Shown here piece by piece: positions 10,355 through 22,439 of a stretch of DNA of 64,000 bases. The DNA lies in NCBI GenBank assembly GCA_038373865.1, contig JAXGGA010001025.1, positions 1 through 64,000 on the forward strand, read 5' to 3'. A model generated the notes under the pieces. It had not been told where the DNA came from and did not search any database. It worked only from the letters and a program-made list of their open reading frames with translations. This DNA comes from Uloborus plumipes (taxonomy: Eukaryota; Arthropoda; Arachnida; Araneae; Uloboridae). Each line of letters begins with the position of its first letter. Position 1 is the first letter of the stretch. The translations under genes were made by a program, and so were the position numbers.

Positions 10355-11054
10355 TTTGCTAGCTTAAAAAACCTACAAAATGAAAAATTCAAACATGAAG
10401 CTTGGAAAAACAATAAAAATATTACAAACAGATTAGAAGAGTGTAGTGAAAAAAAAGAGAAAAGTTAGTGCGTTACTCAAATTAGAGGAGTAAGCCGGAT
10501 GTTTCGGATACACTATGCCGAATATCCATTGCATTCTTAATATAAAACCTCAAATTTCTATGACTAACTCTTTTTGAGTTGTGGAAACAGTAGGTACATG
10601 AAATACATAAGCACATAAGCTATATATAGTTATTCATATACATGTAAAGATGTCACAACAAAACGTATAAATAGACTTGGAATTCTCAAAAGAATGTTTC
10701 ATGTGCATATGTTTAAACTTATGCACACATTGGCAATTTTCAAGAAAAGTTGTTTTATATCCAATTTTTCAAAACAGCTTCTCTGAAGAGGTGCAATTTG
10801 CTCTTTTTTAGAAAGACAACATTATTTTGTTAAACTGCAAAAGTTTACCAGACATCTTTATACCATCCAAAGATTGTAGTTTTATTTTTATTAGAACTCA
10901 TCAATCTGGAATAATAGGTAGCACTCAAGCTAAAAGAAGAAAACCTCTATAAGAAGCTATGAGAGCTAAACAAACTGGTAACTAATGTAAAATTAGTGCA
11001 CTAGTGAGAGACTGGAGTAATGGTACAGTTTAACTCGTAAATTGATTAATACTC

Positions 11055-11722
11055 AGTAGAGATGTACTGAGTAGCACTTCGGCCAAGTATTGAGTACTCG
11101 GTATAGCACTTATTGCACCACAGTTTAAAAAACAATGATTCTGATTATTAAAATATCTTCATTATGTTTTTTATTTTAAATTTTGTTCCTAAGCATTGTG
11201 TTACCCAAAATATTTACAACCTTTTGTATACAGTTATAAAAATGACTTTATTTTATGCTATTATCATATCAAAAACTTGAATCTGCAAAACGTTGGTTTG
11301 AAAAATTCCCAATCTAAGTTTTTAAATGATTTGAAATAAATTGGAATATGATTTAAAGGGTTTTTTTCCATCAGTTTATGAGTATTCATCTTGGAAACCA
11401 CATGATGAATTGCTCCTGGCCAAATGTGAATTTTATACACTAACTTGTGATATGAAAAAAATAGTTGCACACAAATGGTACATTCATGCATTTGCATGTA
11501 GAAAGGACATAACTAACTTCTACCGTGTACTTGACTTTTATAAGTAGATTTTATTCTTTTTTGATCCATACATAGAAAACAGCTGTATTTTATTAATAAC
11601 ACAATTGTAAGTTTCTTAAATGTTTCATTCCCTTAAAAAATATTCAATTTGTACAACTACTCGTTATTGGCTGCGAGTAGTTGGTCAAAATTTAGCTAAA
11701 TACCAAGTACTTGGTACATAAC
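11055..11722. mobile_element. hAT-type MITE, 668 bp
   Basis: Flanked by a perfect 8-bp duplication TAATACTC (11047-11054, 11723-11730). The ends share the ATGTAC..AGTACT(C/T)GG theme seen in many hAT families (left AGTAGAGATGTACTGAGTAG; complement of right GTTATGTACCAAGTACTTGG). There is no transposase inside; two short ORFs overlap on opposite strands and look like chance. Confidence 0.72.
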
Positions 11723-11848
11723 TAATACTCAGGCTTAATACACAAGCTTTACCTTTAACTTCCAAGTTGAACAGTACCATTGCTGCAGTCTCTTGTTGGT
11801 GTACTACTTTTACATTAGCTACCAGTTTGTTTGGCTCTCTTAGCTTCT

Positions 11849-13718
11849 GGGGCATTTCACAGTATTTAGCTGTTACGGACTCTACACTTCAGAGATATGT
11901 TTTAGCCTCCTACTCATGATTAGAGCAAATATTGAAGCTAAACTTTTTGTAAATTTATGGTCCTATGTGTACTTATCATCAAACCCAGATAATATAGACG
12001 AACTCGCGAACGCCGTTCGCAGAAAACTTTCGAAGTTTGCAGAAAATTTTTGCATTTTGTTAAAAAAGTGTTAAATTAGGAAGTTTTCTATCTGAAATAT
12101 GTCTTGATTTTGTTCATTGTGGGGCAGTAGCTTGTTACATACGAAACTGACACATTCATTAATCATGACGGATTGACAACCAACCTTATGGTAGAACCTG
12201 CACTTCATGCAACTTGATATTTTTGTTGTTGGTAGCACTTTAGGATTCAGAAGCCCCCTTTTTTTTGCAGAAAATTTTAAAGAAATTATTTAAGTTTGCA
12301 GACAGTTTTACATTTTATCTAAGTCTGCTTATCATAAAACATTGAAAAAAGTTTAGATTGATTTTGAATTTCTAAAAATATAGGAGTATATACAGCATGT
12401 TACGGACTCTACGCACAAAAGACATGGAAATTTTTGCTGAAACTAACTTCAAATTTTCTCTGAAAGTAACATCTATTTCTACCTAATGGAGCTTTTTTAT
12501 TATGTCTAGGTTTATCTATAATGCATTGACATACCAAAATAATAATTAAAGAATCATAGAGATAGGTACCATTAATGTGAAAAGATGGACAAAAGGTTTT
12601 TGTTGTGTAAAATAATCAAGACTTATATCAGCAGTTTTCATTTTTCAAATGGAGATTTCTTTAGCTTAACAAATGTAACTCATCTCAAAAGTTAACTGTC
12701 AAAATCAAGAAACTAGTGAATTTTTTGATTATTCAAGTTTACTAAAATTACTACTTCTATACTAAATTGCTTAAACATAGATTTTGAACTTAAATTGAGC
12801 AAAAAAAATCTGTTAAGAATTGCTCCTAATTGTGCTCTTTTGTGTAAAAATTCTGTAAGCAATGAACAGAGGGACCTAAATGTGTAAAACAAATTGTTCC
12901 TTCAAACCTGCTTCATTTTTAAACAAAAAGGTTGATCCAGAACCAAAATATAAAAGCTCATGGAATATTGAGTCGTTCTACAAAACAGCCACTGCTATTT
13001 TATCCTCTATGTAACAGCTCATATATTTCTTTAAAAAGGCATAATTTAAATATAATGAACAAAAATGTTGCTTAAAAAATCAAATATGTTTGATTTCTTA
13101 AGCAGATATACCTTGCAGTTTTTTCACTCTTCTGTTTGAGAGTTCATGCACTTTGGTAAATAAAGAGCTGTGTTGGAACTGTTGCTGAACGTAGAGTCCG
13201 TAACGAATTTTGAAAATTCATAAAAATTAACGAATTGAAACAATCATGAAATTTCTTTTATAATATTGCAACAGCATAGGTGAAATTAGAAAATATGCAA
13301 TTTAGTGAAATAAAATACATAAATAAAAATTTTAACTAAACTTTTATTCTAATTATTGTTACAGACTCTACAATCATCATTTTCACAATACATAACTTTT
13401 TATAGAATGCACTTTTTAATTAATATTGTTAGCTATATTAGAGATGAGCCTTTACTTTATCAGTCTCAAGTACCAATTTTGGCTTAAAAATCAGTTAAAG
13501 CCAAATTTAAAGAAAAATTCAATATAGAGTCCGTAACAGTGAAAATTATAATTTCAATGTTCTGAGTGCAATTACAAACATAATATTAAAAAAACTATGA
13601 AAAAAATATGATATTCATATACTTTAAAATGTACTTTTTCAATATATGTAATAATTTTAAACTTTAAAAAAAGTTTTGTTACGGACACCCCTATGTATCA
13701 AATACTGTGAAATGCCCC
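11849..13718. mobile_element. 1.87-kb non-autonomous element with 4-bp TTCT duplication
   Basis: The inverted termini GGGGCATTTCACAGTATTT are perfect over 19 bases and flanked by TTCT on both sides (11845-11848, 13719-13722). The interior has no ORF. It carries repeated copies of GTTACGGACTCTAC or its complement at 11872, 12399, 13191, 13358 (one change), 13524 (one change) and, shortened, 13678. Such iterated subterminal motifs are typical transposase-binding sites. A 4-bp duplication is seen in Sola- and Chapaev-type elements; the class of this one is not certain. Confidence 0.75.
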
Positions 13719-13829
13719 TTCTATAAGATGTTTTCTGCCTCCAGCTCCGTTACTACCTATTCCAGACTGATGAGTTCTAATAAGAACAAAACTGCTGTCT
13801 CTGCATTGTATGGCCGAGCTGCCGGTTTA

Positions 13830-14872
13830 TTATATGTAGTTCTGATTTAGTCCTGACTTAGAGGCGATAACTTCTCAATTAGTTGATTACTTTGAAAGTT
13901 ATGAATTGCATCCTTAATTAGACACATTTTCTTATACAATTAACTTGTGAATAAACTGAGCTCAAATTAGCAGGTTTAAATACTAAAGGAAAGAACTATG
14001 CTGTTCAAAGATTTCTGGAGAACAGGCAGCTAAACTATAGGATACATTTTCAACCAAGGATGAAATTTCGCGGCTGCATGGATTACATCGCAATCAATCA
14101 CATTTACGGACACAAAAGAAATCATACACCAACACAGAAAATAACAAACTAATCGCGTCAATAACCTGTTCTAACTTTAACACATTGGAGAAATTCCTAT
14201 ACGATCACACTAGGAACTCTATATATGTATTTAAAAAAAAAAGAGTGCGACCGCTTAATTACAATTTGCATACATCACTTTCTCAATCAAAAGTTTTATA
14301 AGATAAATAAAATCATAACCAACTCACTAAACTAGACATAACTCTTCATTATAACCTCGATTAATATGTCACTCATAGGAAATCCCTCTGTTTCGTCCGT
14401 CTTCAACTTCAAAAACAAAAATAAAGTTACGGTTTTGGGCAATGCAGTTCAAATGGGGCCACTAGGATTTTCCTCGAGGCTAAAAACGACTTTTCTCCAT
14501 AATCGGCTTTCAATTTCACTATGCAAAGAAGCTGTCTCACGAAAGATTTACAGCATGTTTTGATAAACAAATTAAATACCTCTCTTCATTTTTCAGTAAG
14601 TATATGCATCAAGAAGGTAAACATTTGTTTTCATTCATTGATCAGCATTTTTCTGTAAGAAATGATAACGTACGTTTCGTGCTTTTCAACAAATACATAA
14701 ACTTTAATTACTCCCGAAAAATTCTTTCCAAGATAGTTCTGCTTGATTCAGACCCTTAGTTTTAACAAATATTGAGTTTTAAGGTAGTATTTTATTTTTA
14801 ATGAAAGGACTGTTACGATTAGAATATAGAATCTCTAGGGACTCTATTTATAGCCAACAGCATTCCACTTTC
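13830..14872. other. Non-coding, no feature recognised
   Basis: AT-rich sequence upstream of the coiled-coil gene. It could contain its promoter or 5' untranslated exon, but nothing specific (TATA context, initiator, CpG cluster) could be pinned down. Confidence 0.4.
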
Positions 14873-14880
14873 TCCTAAGG

Positions 14881-15178
14881 CAGGGATTCAAGTGAAACAG
14901 GCCATCGCAAATTACAATCGCTACTGGAAATGAATTACATTAGAACGTTTCTTGATAAAAACATCGTGACGTCAGCGTGACGTTTGCCTATGAAAAACGA
15001 GCTAGATAAAACGTCACAGCTTACTTGGCGAATAAGAGGAGATCGCTGAGTGCTTATGAGCTCTTATTGGCTCCACCCGTAGTGACGTCATGCCAAGTTA
15101 AGTTGATGATAATGTAATTCACTTCCAGTAGCGATTGCAATTCGAAGCGATCGCATTGCTGTTTCACTTGAATCCCTG
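14881..15178. mobile_element. Short inverted-repeat MITE, 298 bp
   Basis: Inverted ends: CAGGGATTCAAGTGAAACAG at the left and its complement at the right, plus a subterminal inverted pair (AATCGCTACTGGAA and complement). Flanks share CCTAAG (left TCCTAAGG, right CCTAAGTG), an imperfect duplication consistent with hAT. The core, with the CGTGACGTCAGCGTGACG block, recurs at about 19250-19400. Confidence 0.72.
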
Positions 15179-16769
15179 CCTAAGTGAAACACCAGCGATC
15201 TTCATCAATGCTGAGAAAACGGATAAATAAAACGAGAATATGAGTTTTCACCAATTTTTTGATGAGAAGAGTCTTAAAATCATGAAAATATGATTATCAC
15301 AGGCGCAGGTGAAGAGAAAGCATGAAGCAAGGTCGGACTGGGAATGAAATTGGGCGCGGGCATCCAGAGAAAATCGGCGCCTCTTTAATTATGTTAATTA
15401 AAAATTACATTCATTATTAATTAATTATTTAACTGACTTTAAGAAACATAATTAATTATTAAAATATGTCATAATTTATACACTAAACTGAATAATTAAT
15501 TGCATACACTAATCAACTAATTATTAAAAATAAATAATCCAAAAATAAATTTAAGTATTAATCTCATATTTATTAAATCAATAAATATAGCATTATTAAA
15601 AAAATATATTTCTTTAAAATAAGTAATTTTTACTTTCCTTGAATAATAAAATTGATTAAAGACTTGTAAAGCATTTCTTTCTAAACTTTATTAAGCAACA
15701 TTAACACAAATTGCCAACTTACTTGTATCATGTATAAAACTGACTAATTGTTTTACTGCGAGCTTTGAAAGAGATGGATAAATCAGCTCGTACACTAGTT
15801 TTCTCGCAATTTCCCGGACGACATGTGATCAAGTCAACATATTTTTTTCCGAAAATGAATTTCGAAAGTGAAACTTTTTTTATTACGTTCATTTAACATA
15901 ATTGAATATAAGAAAGTTAACTAAGTTCCTTATTAGCAAGTATTCAGTACATACCTATTCAAGATGTTTACTTTTTGTAGTGTTTCATTGTCTTTTTTTT
16001 TTTTAATCATTGATCGCTAACCTTTTACAAAGGAGAGCCTATGTGTCCCCTTATCCTTCTAAGTTAATAGTAAACTCTATCTCTAATTCAATGTTGAAAA
16101 GAGTAGGTAAAACTGCTTACAATTTTGGAACTTACACATTGAGCCATCTTCAATGGCGGATTTACCATGTCACAGATGTCGCAAGTGCTTGGAGCCCCAC
16201 GATCGTAGGGACTCCAAAGAGGGAATAAAAAATGCATAAGATAATGTTTTACATTGTCCTGTGATAGACAAAGAAGCCCTCAAAAACGCATTGCGACGGG
16301 CCCGCAAGCCTGCAAATCCGGCACTAGTCATCTTGCAGATCATTGGAAATCGTGGAAAAGATCTCCTAAAACAGCGTTTTTAGAGCTACAATTTCGAACA
16401 TTTCCGGGAAAGAGCCGTCAAACCCCGCTAAATCAGATGTCAACAGCATTTTTAAAGTTTTAATTTCGAAAAATGAACTGGGGGGATGCATTCCAGCCTC
16501 CATTTCTCCTAACATATTACTAAAGATCGTGTTTTAGTCTTTTTTTCCTCCATTATTTAGAGAAATTAAAAAGAAAAACAAAAGAAAAACAAATCTAGTT
16601 GACTGACACAAACAATGAAGTTGAATAAAATTTTTTTTTGCCCGTATGCAGTATTTCAGCTTCTCGCATAGTACTCAAAAGTACGGACTTTTTTATAAGT
16701 TAAACGTTTTCATTATGAACAAATTAATTACACTGCGCGACATGAAAACTACTTTTGACACCGTTCCTG
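15179..16769. other. Non-coding with fragments of transposon ends
   Basis: Contains isolated end-like pieces without partners: GGTCGGACTGGGAATGAAAT at about 15332, AATGGCGGATTTACCATGTC at about 16153, and copies of the ~95-bp units (about 16340-16540). A long TAATTAATTATT-rich stretch spans 15400-15560. No gene is supported. Confidence 0.45.
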
Positions 16770-17026
16770 CTGGTTCTCAGGGCCGATCCTAGGGTGTCGG
16801 CCGCCCGTGTGCAAAGATCCAATGTGCCGCCCCTGAGGCTCGCCAATGGGGGGGGGGGTATTTTCCTGTAAAACTTGCATTGAGTATTTTGCACCATTGC
16901 CCCCCCCCCTGACCCAGAAAATTTTTAAATGGCAGGCCTGCTGCCTTTCAAGACATTTTTTCATTTTATGTCGAGAACTTGAACATTATTATTCATTTGC
17001 TTGTATGAGAGTAAAAAGTTAAAAAT

Positions 17027-18870
17027 TCAAATAAAATTTGAAGTGCAAAACTTTATTCGTTGGCCACTTGATAGGTTATTATAGCGACAAAATACGCAAG
17101 CAAAATTATAAAGAAACAATATTATTACAATTGAAATAAAAATAGATATTTTACAATTAGAAAAACGATCTACAAAATTACTTTTCTGGCTTTGTGAGAT
17201 GCAAAATTTTTCTATTATTTCAGAAAAATCAATTTTTTCTGATATTTCGGATTCAATGGAGATAATGGCCAAATCTGAGAGCTTTTCCTGCGTCATACTA
17301 TTTCTTAAGTAATTTTTTATAATCTTTAATTTACTGAAACTTCTTTCCCCTGAAGCCACAGAAACAGGGAAGGTTAAAAAAAATTCGTATTGCCAAAGCA
17401 AAGTTTGGGAAACAGGCAATGAGATTATTTTTAACTATTGTTTCCAATAATTCAGTTGGCTGCTTTTTATCTTTAAAAATGTCTTTGAATGAATTTATCG
17501 CATTGAAGAGTTCTAAGCCATCGATGTCTTTTATAATAATTCCATCTTCCTGTACTTGCAACTTAATATCTAGGTCCATGTCGACTTTCCTGAGATCATC
17601 CCTAGATATGTCGTTAAACTCATACAGGAAGCAGAACATAGAGTAGCACTCAGATAGTAAGATAAATCTTTCATTTACAGAAGAGATTGCATGATCAAGA
17701 ATAGAAAAACAGTCTTGAACTGCTGGAAAGGGTTTGAGATTGGTTCATCGTAGCCCTCGTAATCGAATAAACGGACCTTTTCCTGAGCTTCAAGATGGGA
17801 AATTCGGGATCAATGCCTAAATCTTTAGCAAGTATTGTTGCTGAGTCGACAATTTTTTTTAAATTATCGTCAGATGTCTGGGAAACTAAATAGTTTTTAA
17901 GATTACCTAGGGCTTCAATGCATTCCCCGATGTTTAATTTAGGATTTTGAAGCATTTTACTCAATACGTTAATTCTTGATAACAAATTATGCCAAATTAA
18001 CTTGAACACAAAAATTTAAACCTTTCAAGACTTTTAATTATTGATACAGCACCCAATTTTGTCTTCGTGTCTCTGGTGGTATCTTCAATTAAAGCATTTA
18101 AAGCAGCAAATATATTTTTTAGGTCTTGTTTTAAAGGTTTAATAGCATTGATACGACTCTCCCATCTTGTTTCACTTAACGGTTTTCAAGTTAGACCTTT
18201 CACATGTTTTTAAGTAAATCCCATCGACATGGGGAAGCAGAAACGTAATTGTACACCTCTTGCGGCTCTATCTTGTACCAACTCGAAAAAAGCAGAAATT
18301 TCACCACTGGAGCTGGCAACGTCATTAACGACGAGATTCAATGTATGAGATGCACATGGCACGTATAATGCTCTAGGATTGATATCGAGTAGCCGTTTCT
18401 GAAGTCCTATATTTTCCCCCTTCATATTGGACCCATTGTAATAACCCTCACCCCTTATGTCTTGAACCTCGAGCTGCAAACTGGATAATAACGTCTCCAA
18501 TAGAAAATTATACAGATTTTCTCCAGTAACATTTGTTACGGGAAAAACTCAAGAAAAAATTCAAAGATTTCTACCTTAACTCAGGGCCGTCCTTTCAAGT
18601 TTTTCCAGGGGGGAGGGGGGGCAAAGGGTCCAAACACAATGAAATTTCAGCGGAAAACATGAAAAACCACGACCATTTTTTGTAAATGCATTGATTTCTC
18701 AAAGTCAGGGGGGGGGGATTGACCTAACTGCCCCCTAAATGACGGGCCTGCTTTACCAACAGTAGTGCTCACACATCTGATTACGAATGGAATTTGCTCT
18801 GTGTGACTAATATCAAGTGTGCAGTCGAGAATTATAGCGTAATATTTAGCTTTTTTTACAACGCATGTTA
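17027..18870 (-). pseudogene. Degenerate hAT transposase (ZMYM1-like, DUF4371/hAT_C type)
   Basis: Fragments in order on the minus strand: about 18870-18755 ([20 protein letters not shown], the DUF4371-like start of the RNase-H fold), 18500-18210 (GSNMKGENIGLQKRLLDINP and ALYVPCASHTLNLVVND), 18009-17695, 17639-17331, and 17419-17027 with the C-terminal dimerisation motif (ASGERSFSKLKIIKNYLR, MTQEKLSDLAIISIE). The pieces change frame several times and one gap is filled by a nested MITE, so no protein is possible. The family resembles transposases often annotated as zinc finger MYM-type protein 1-like in arthropods. The original enzyme would have mobilised the 16778-20618 element. Confidence 0.85.
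18582..18750. mobile_element. Nested 169-bp hAT-type MITE inside the transposase pseudogene
   Basis: Inverted ends CAGGGCCGTC and GACGGGCCTG, with G-rich interior (runs near 18610 and 18706). It splits the coding remnant between the block ending around 18757 and the block at 18500. Flanks CCTTAACT and CTTTACCA match at five of eight positions, an aged duplication. Confidence 0.6.
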
Positions 18871-19217
18871 GGAGGACAGTAATGACTTGATGGAGTAAGA
18901 TTCTGAAACGAGCATAAGAACTCTATAATTTGTTTACCGTTTAAATTCAATCAAGAACTTTTTTTAAAGTCCTTATAATAAATTGTTCATTAAAAATTCC
19001 TAGAATTTAAAGTCACTTAACAAGGGTGTCTAAAAAGGGGGCGGACCGCATTTTGGGTAATCAGGAGGGTCAATTGCCCACCCTTGGATATTGGAAACAA
19101 TGTAATTATACACTTGTGTATGTATTTTGTTGTTTCCCTTATAAAATGCATTGCGGATGACACCGTTTGCTTCTCTCCTCTCCCAGAGCATTCTCAGATG
19201 ATGAGCGTAAAAAGACA

Positions 19218-19425
19218 CCTATACTCGACTGCAACCTTTCCTGACAAAAACATCGTGACGTCAGCGCGACGTTTGCGTGACGTTAACCTATGAAAAACAA
19301 GCTAGATAAAACGTCAGTCACAGCCTACTTGGCGAATTAGAGGAGATCGCTAACTGCTTGTGAGCTCTCATTGGCTTCTCCCGTAATGACGTTGAGTGTC
19401 AAGTTAAGTTGCTCTCTAGTATAGC
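19218..19425. repeat. Inverted-repeat piece related to the MITE at 14881-15178
   Basis: Ends CTATACTCGACTGCAAC and GTTGCTCTCTAGTATAG form an inverted pair. The interior repeats the GTGACGTCAGC..GACGTTTG and AGGAGATCGCT..TGAGCTCT.ATTGGCT blocks found at about 14965-15095. Confidence 0.55.
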
Positions 19426-20626
19426 TAAAGCTAAGTTTTTTCAGGGTGTATATGGAGAGATGGCCATGGGTTTTTGGAAAAGAGAAGTTTTTTTGTTTTT
19501 TTTTTGGTGTTGTAACCTTCATAGTGGTATTGCGAAGGTAAGCCAACTCAATCAAACGCTAATGACTTTGCCTTTTTCAAAAATTGACAACTTCAAAATC
19601 TGCACAAAATATTGAAGCAAACGTCAATAAATCACATTTTAATATATTTTTTCTCTTTTTGTTTAAAATATTTTATATTTTGGAGGATGGTGGCGTGGTG
19701 GGGGCAGATGCGCTCTCCCTAGCTTCCAGTTGGACAGGCCCATGTCACTAAAACAAATCTATCAACAATGTAATCATCGAAGCTGATTTTTATTTTTTCA
19801 GTATAATTTGATCGTCTCTGTGGGGCTAATTTAGGTAAACCTTGTACTTTTTTTTCAAAAAATTTTTAATGCATCGCTTTTACGTACACCAGATAGAAAA
19901 AGTTACAGTCCCTGTCCTTTCAACCCAAACAAAGAAAACGAAGATGAAATCAAATATTTTTGAGAGAAAAAAAGAAACTGACTTCGAAACAGCTGCTGAA
20001 AATTGCTCTAAAATATCCATCCATATCACTTTTAAATACTACCAGTATTCAGTGAGAGAAACATGATGCATATAGCTAAATAAATTTGTGAAGAATCATG
20101 TCATCTTTTTTTTTTTTTAACTTGGCTGCACATTTTTAAATGTAGCTGTGTTTTTATTTTCTACCTTCCTCCTCCGCTCTCAGACTCTTCCTTTCTATGT
20201 GGCTGGCTGATCGGCCGCCCCAGGTAGCGGAGTTGTGGTGTTGAATTGAACTATTATTTTAGCTCTTGTCTTGAAGAATATGTATTACCGAAGGGTTTAA
20301 TAGCTTCAGTTTCTGGGGTTTGCTGTCTTGGGAAAAGTGGCTGCTTCTCCGCTCTGCAAGTACATAGTCTGAGTTAAAGATTAGCGCACAGATAGTGCGG
20401 GAAAAAAACGATGTGAGAAAAGTTCGACGATAGGCCCCTCATCATTTTTTTTCTTCTGGCAATTTTTATTTAGTTATTTGTTTTTATTCGGGAATGCTTG
20501 ATTTTTTTTTCGAAAAACTTTCTTTAGAAAAAAAATACTACATGCGGTCTGCGGCCGCCCCTTGCTTTGGCCGCCCTCGTGCGGTGCACGAGCTGCACAC
20601 CTGCTAGGATCGGCCCTGCTGGTTCT

Positions 20627-22439
20627 TACGTAAAATGAATTGCTGAATCCAAATATACTAACCGATTTTCCCCCATCAACCCCCACTTTTACCTATTTAT
20701 TTATTTATTTTCCCTTTTCTGCACACAGCCATCATTTTTATTTAGAAATGAACATTATACAAACCGTTTATAATCTTCTAAAGGGCTATAGAGGTTTTAA
20801 GTTCAAAAACATAAACATTTATGGCAAGAAGAGAGACTGGCGCGGGGGGGGGGGGGAGGGGGTAGACTTGCGATATGATTTGTATGCAACGTGTGACGTT
20901 ACCAAGATTTTCATTGTTATTATAATTTTAAATATTTTAGAACGTTTCCATATTTTCGGATACGGGCCTCTTACGAGTGAGAACAATGCTTAGTTTTACA
21001 CCGAAAGAAAAGTAAGAAAAAAAAATTGAAGACAAAAAATGCAGATTAAAAAAAACAAAATCGATGGTTTCGGGAATATTTTAGTTAGAGCATTCCCCAA
21101 GAATCTCCTGACTTGTAATTTTTTTTTTTTTTTTTTATCTTTTGGAACTTTTCACATTTCTAGTTCTTCAGAAAAATGTTATATTTAATATATGTTCCGT
21201 TCTCCTCCAAATAAAAACAATGTTAGTGAAATTGTGGAATAGTTTAAAAAAAAATGGGTTATATTTCCGAAAAGTGGATTAAACCGTTATCATGTTTGGA
21301 TTCAGGAGGTTATTCTACATAAGAATTAGCAGTAATAGCGTCAGATGTGTAGTGACAGTGTAAATAATTGTTCGCGATGGAAGATTTAACTTTAAAAGAT
21401 CTTTACTTTTGAATATAATGCAGGATTACATAGAAGCAAAGAAACAAATGTTTCAACTAAAAAATTCAACTACCTCAGTCAACTTGGGAGGAAAAAAAAA
21501 CACTTAATGAAAAAAAATATATATAAAAAGATAAAGTGAGTTTTTGTATAACTTTAGACCTCTTCGCGGAAGACCACACTATTTTCAAAATTTGAAAATT
21601 TTTTGTGGTATGTGTCTGTTGGGGCAACTTTTTATTAATTTGAAACTTTTAAACCAAACAAAATAAAGTTTTTTTATACTCTACTGTATAATAATCAGAA
21701 ATAAAAATGTTATAACTATCATTTTTATTTATGTATTTATTTATTTTTTGTTGTTAAGGATTAGTGACTGGACCGTTTTTATAACACCAAAAAAAAAAAA
21801 GATAGCTAGCAAATCTTGACATAGCATTCTGGTAACAAGATAGTACAAATAAATATATAAGGCTTGGGGCATTAATTTGGCCTATTTAGAGAGAATCACC
21901 CTAATAGAAGCTTGTTGCTGTGAGCCCCCTTAGTAAAATTCGTTCAAAGCAACTCCAAATTCTACCGCGATTTCTACCCTCCAGTCAACTTATTCGGCAG
22001 GAAAAAAATCGCGTGTTTTGCTATTTCTGGCAGTTAGTTGAATGAAAAGTTGAATTTGCGGTTGAATTAAGAGTAGAGTAAGGAAAATTTTCCTACGTGC
22101 AATATCCGCTTTACTACCACAAGCGCGTACATTTAAAATGAAGGAAAGCATATGAAGATTTAAAAGTTTTATTAAAAGAAAAGGAAAAAAAAACACTATT
22201 ACACATACAAAGGAACAACAATTTCTGGTTCAAAATACGGTCGTTTTATTAATAGGTTAACAACTAGGGCTACACTACATTTGTCTTTCAATGTGCAAAT
22301 AGTACAAAAATGACAAGAATAATCTTAACATCAAAAAAGAAAGGACCCATTATTCCACCAGCACTACATAATACGTGAGGTCTTTAAAAAACGTTTCAGC
22401 TAGCATCGAACATCAAAAGATATTTTAAGAGAGGGATAC
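20627..22439. other. Non-coding, no feature recognised
   Basis: AT-rich sequence with homopolymer runs (G at about 20846-20856, T at about 21121-21136). ORFs are short and uninformative. Confidence 0.4.

Larger units (their letters stand above)
10860..13813. mobile_element. Palindromic MITE split by two later insertions
   Basis: The left arm (about 10860-11046) is the inverted complement of a right arm now in two pieces, about 11740-11848 and 13723-13813. Matching blocks include TTACATTAG..ACCAGTTTGTTT and CTGATGAGTTCTAATAAGAA. Removing the elements at 11055-11722 and 11849-13718 restores a snap-back element of roughly 400 bases. No terminal duplication was established, so family is unknown. 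Confidence 0.6.
16778..20618 (-). mobile_element. hAT transposon remnant, 3841 bp, with dead transposase
   Basis: A perfect 8-bp duplication CTGGTTCT (16770-16777, 20619-20626) flanks inverted termini CAGGGCCGATCCTAG. A minus-strand transposase pseudogene lies inside at about 17160-18870. Nested in it are a 169-bp element at 18582-18750 and an inverted-repeat piece at about 19218-19425. Poly-G/C tracts are frequent near both ends. Confidence 0.92.

Noticed and set aside
14366..14563. 65-codon plus-strand ORF
   Set aside because: No recognisable motif, no splice context, length expected by chance.
15325..16300. A further hAT element starting with GGTCGGACTGGG
   Set aside because: No matching inverted end or target duplication could be found on the right, so boundaries cannot be supported.
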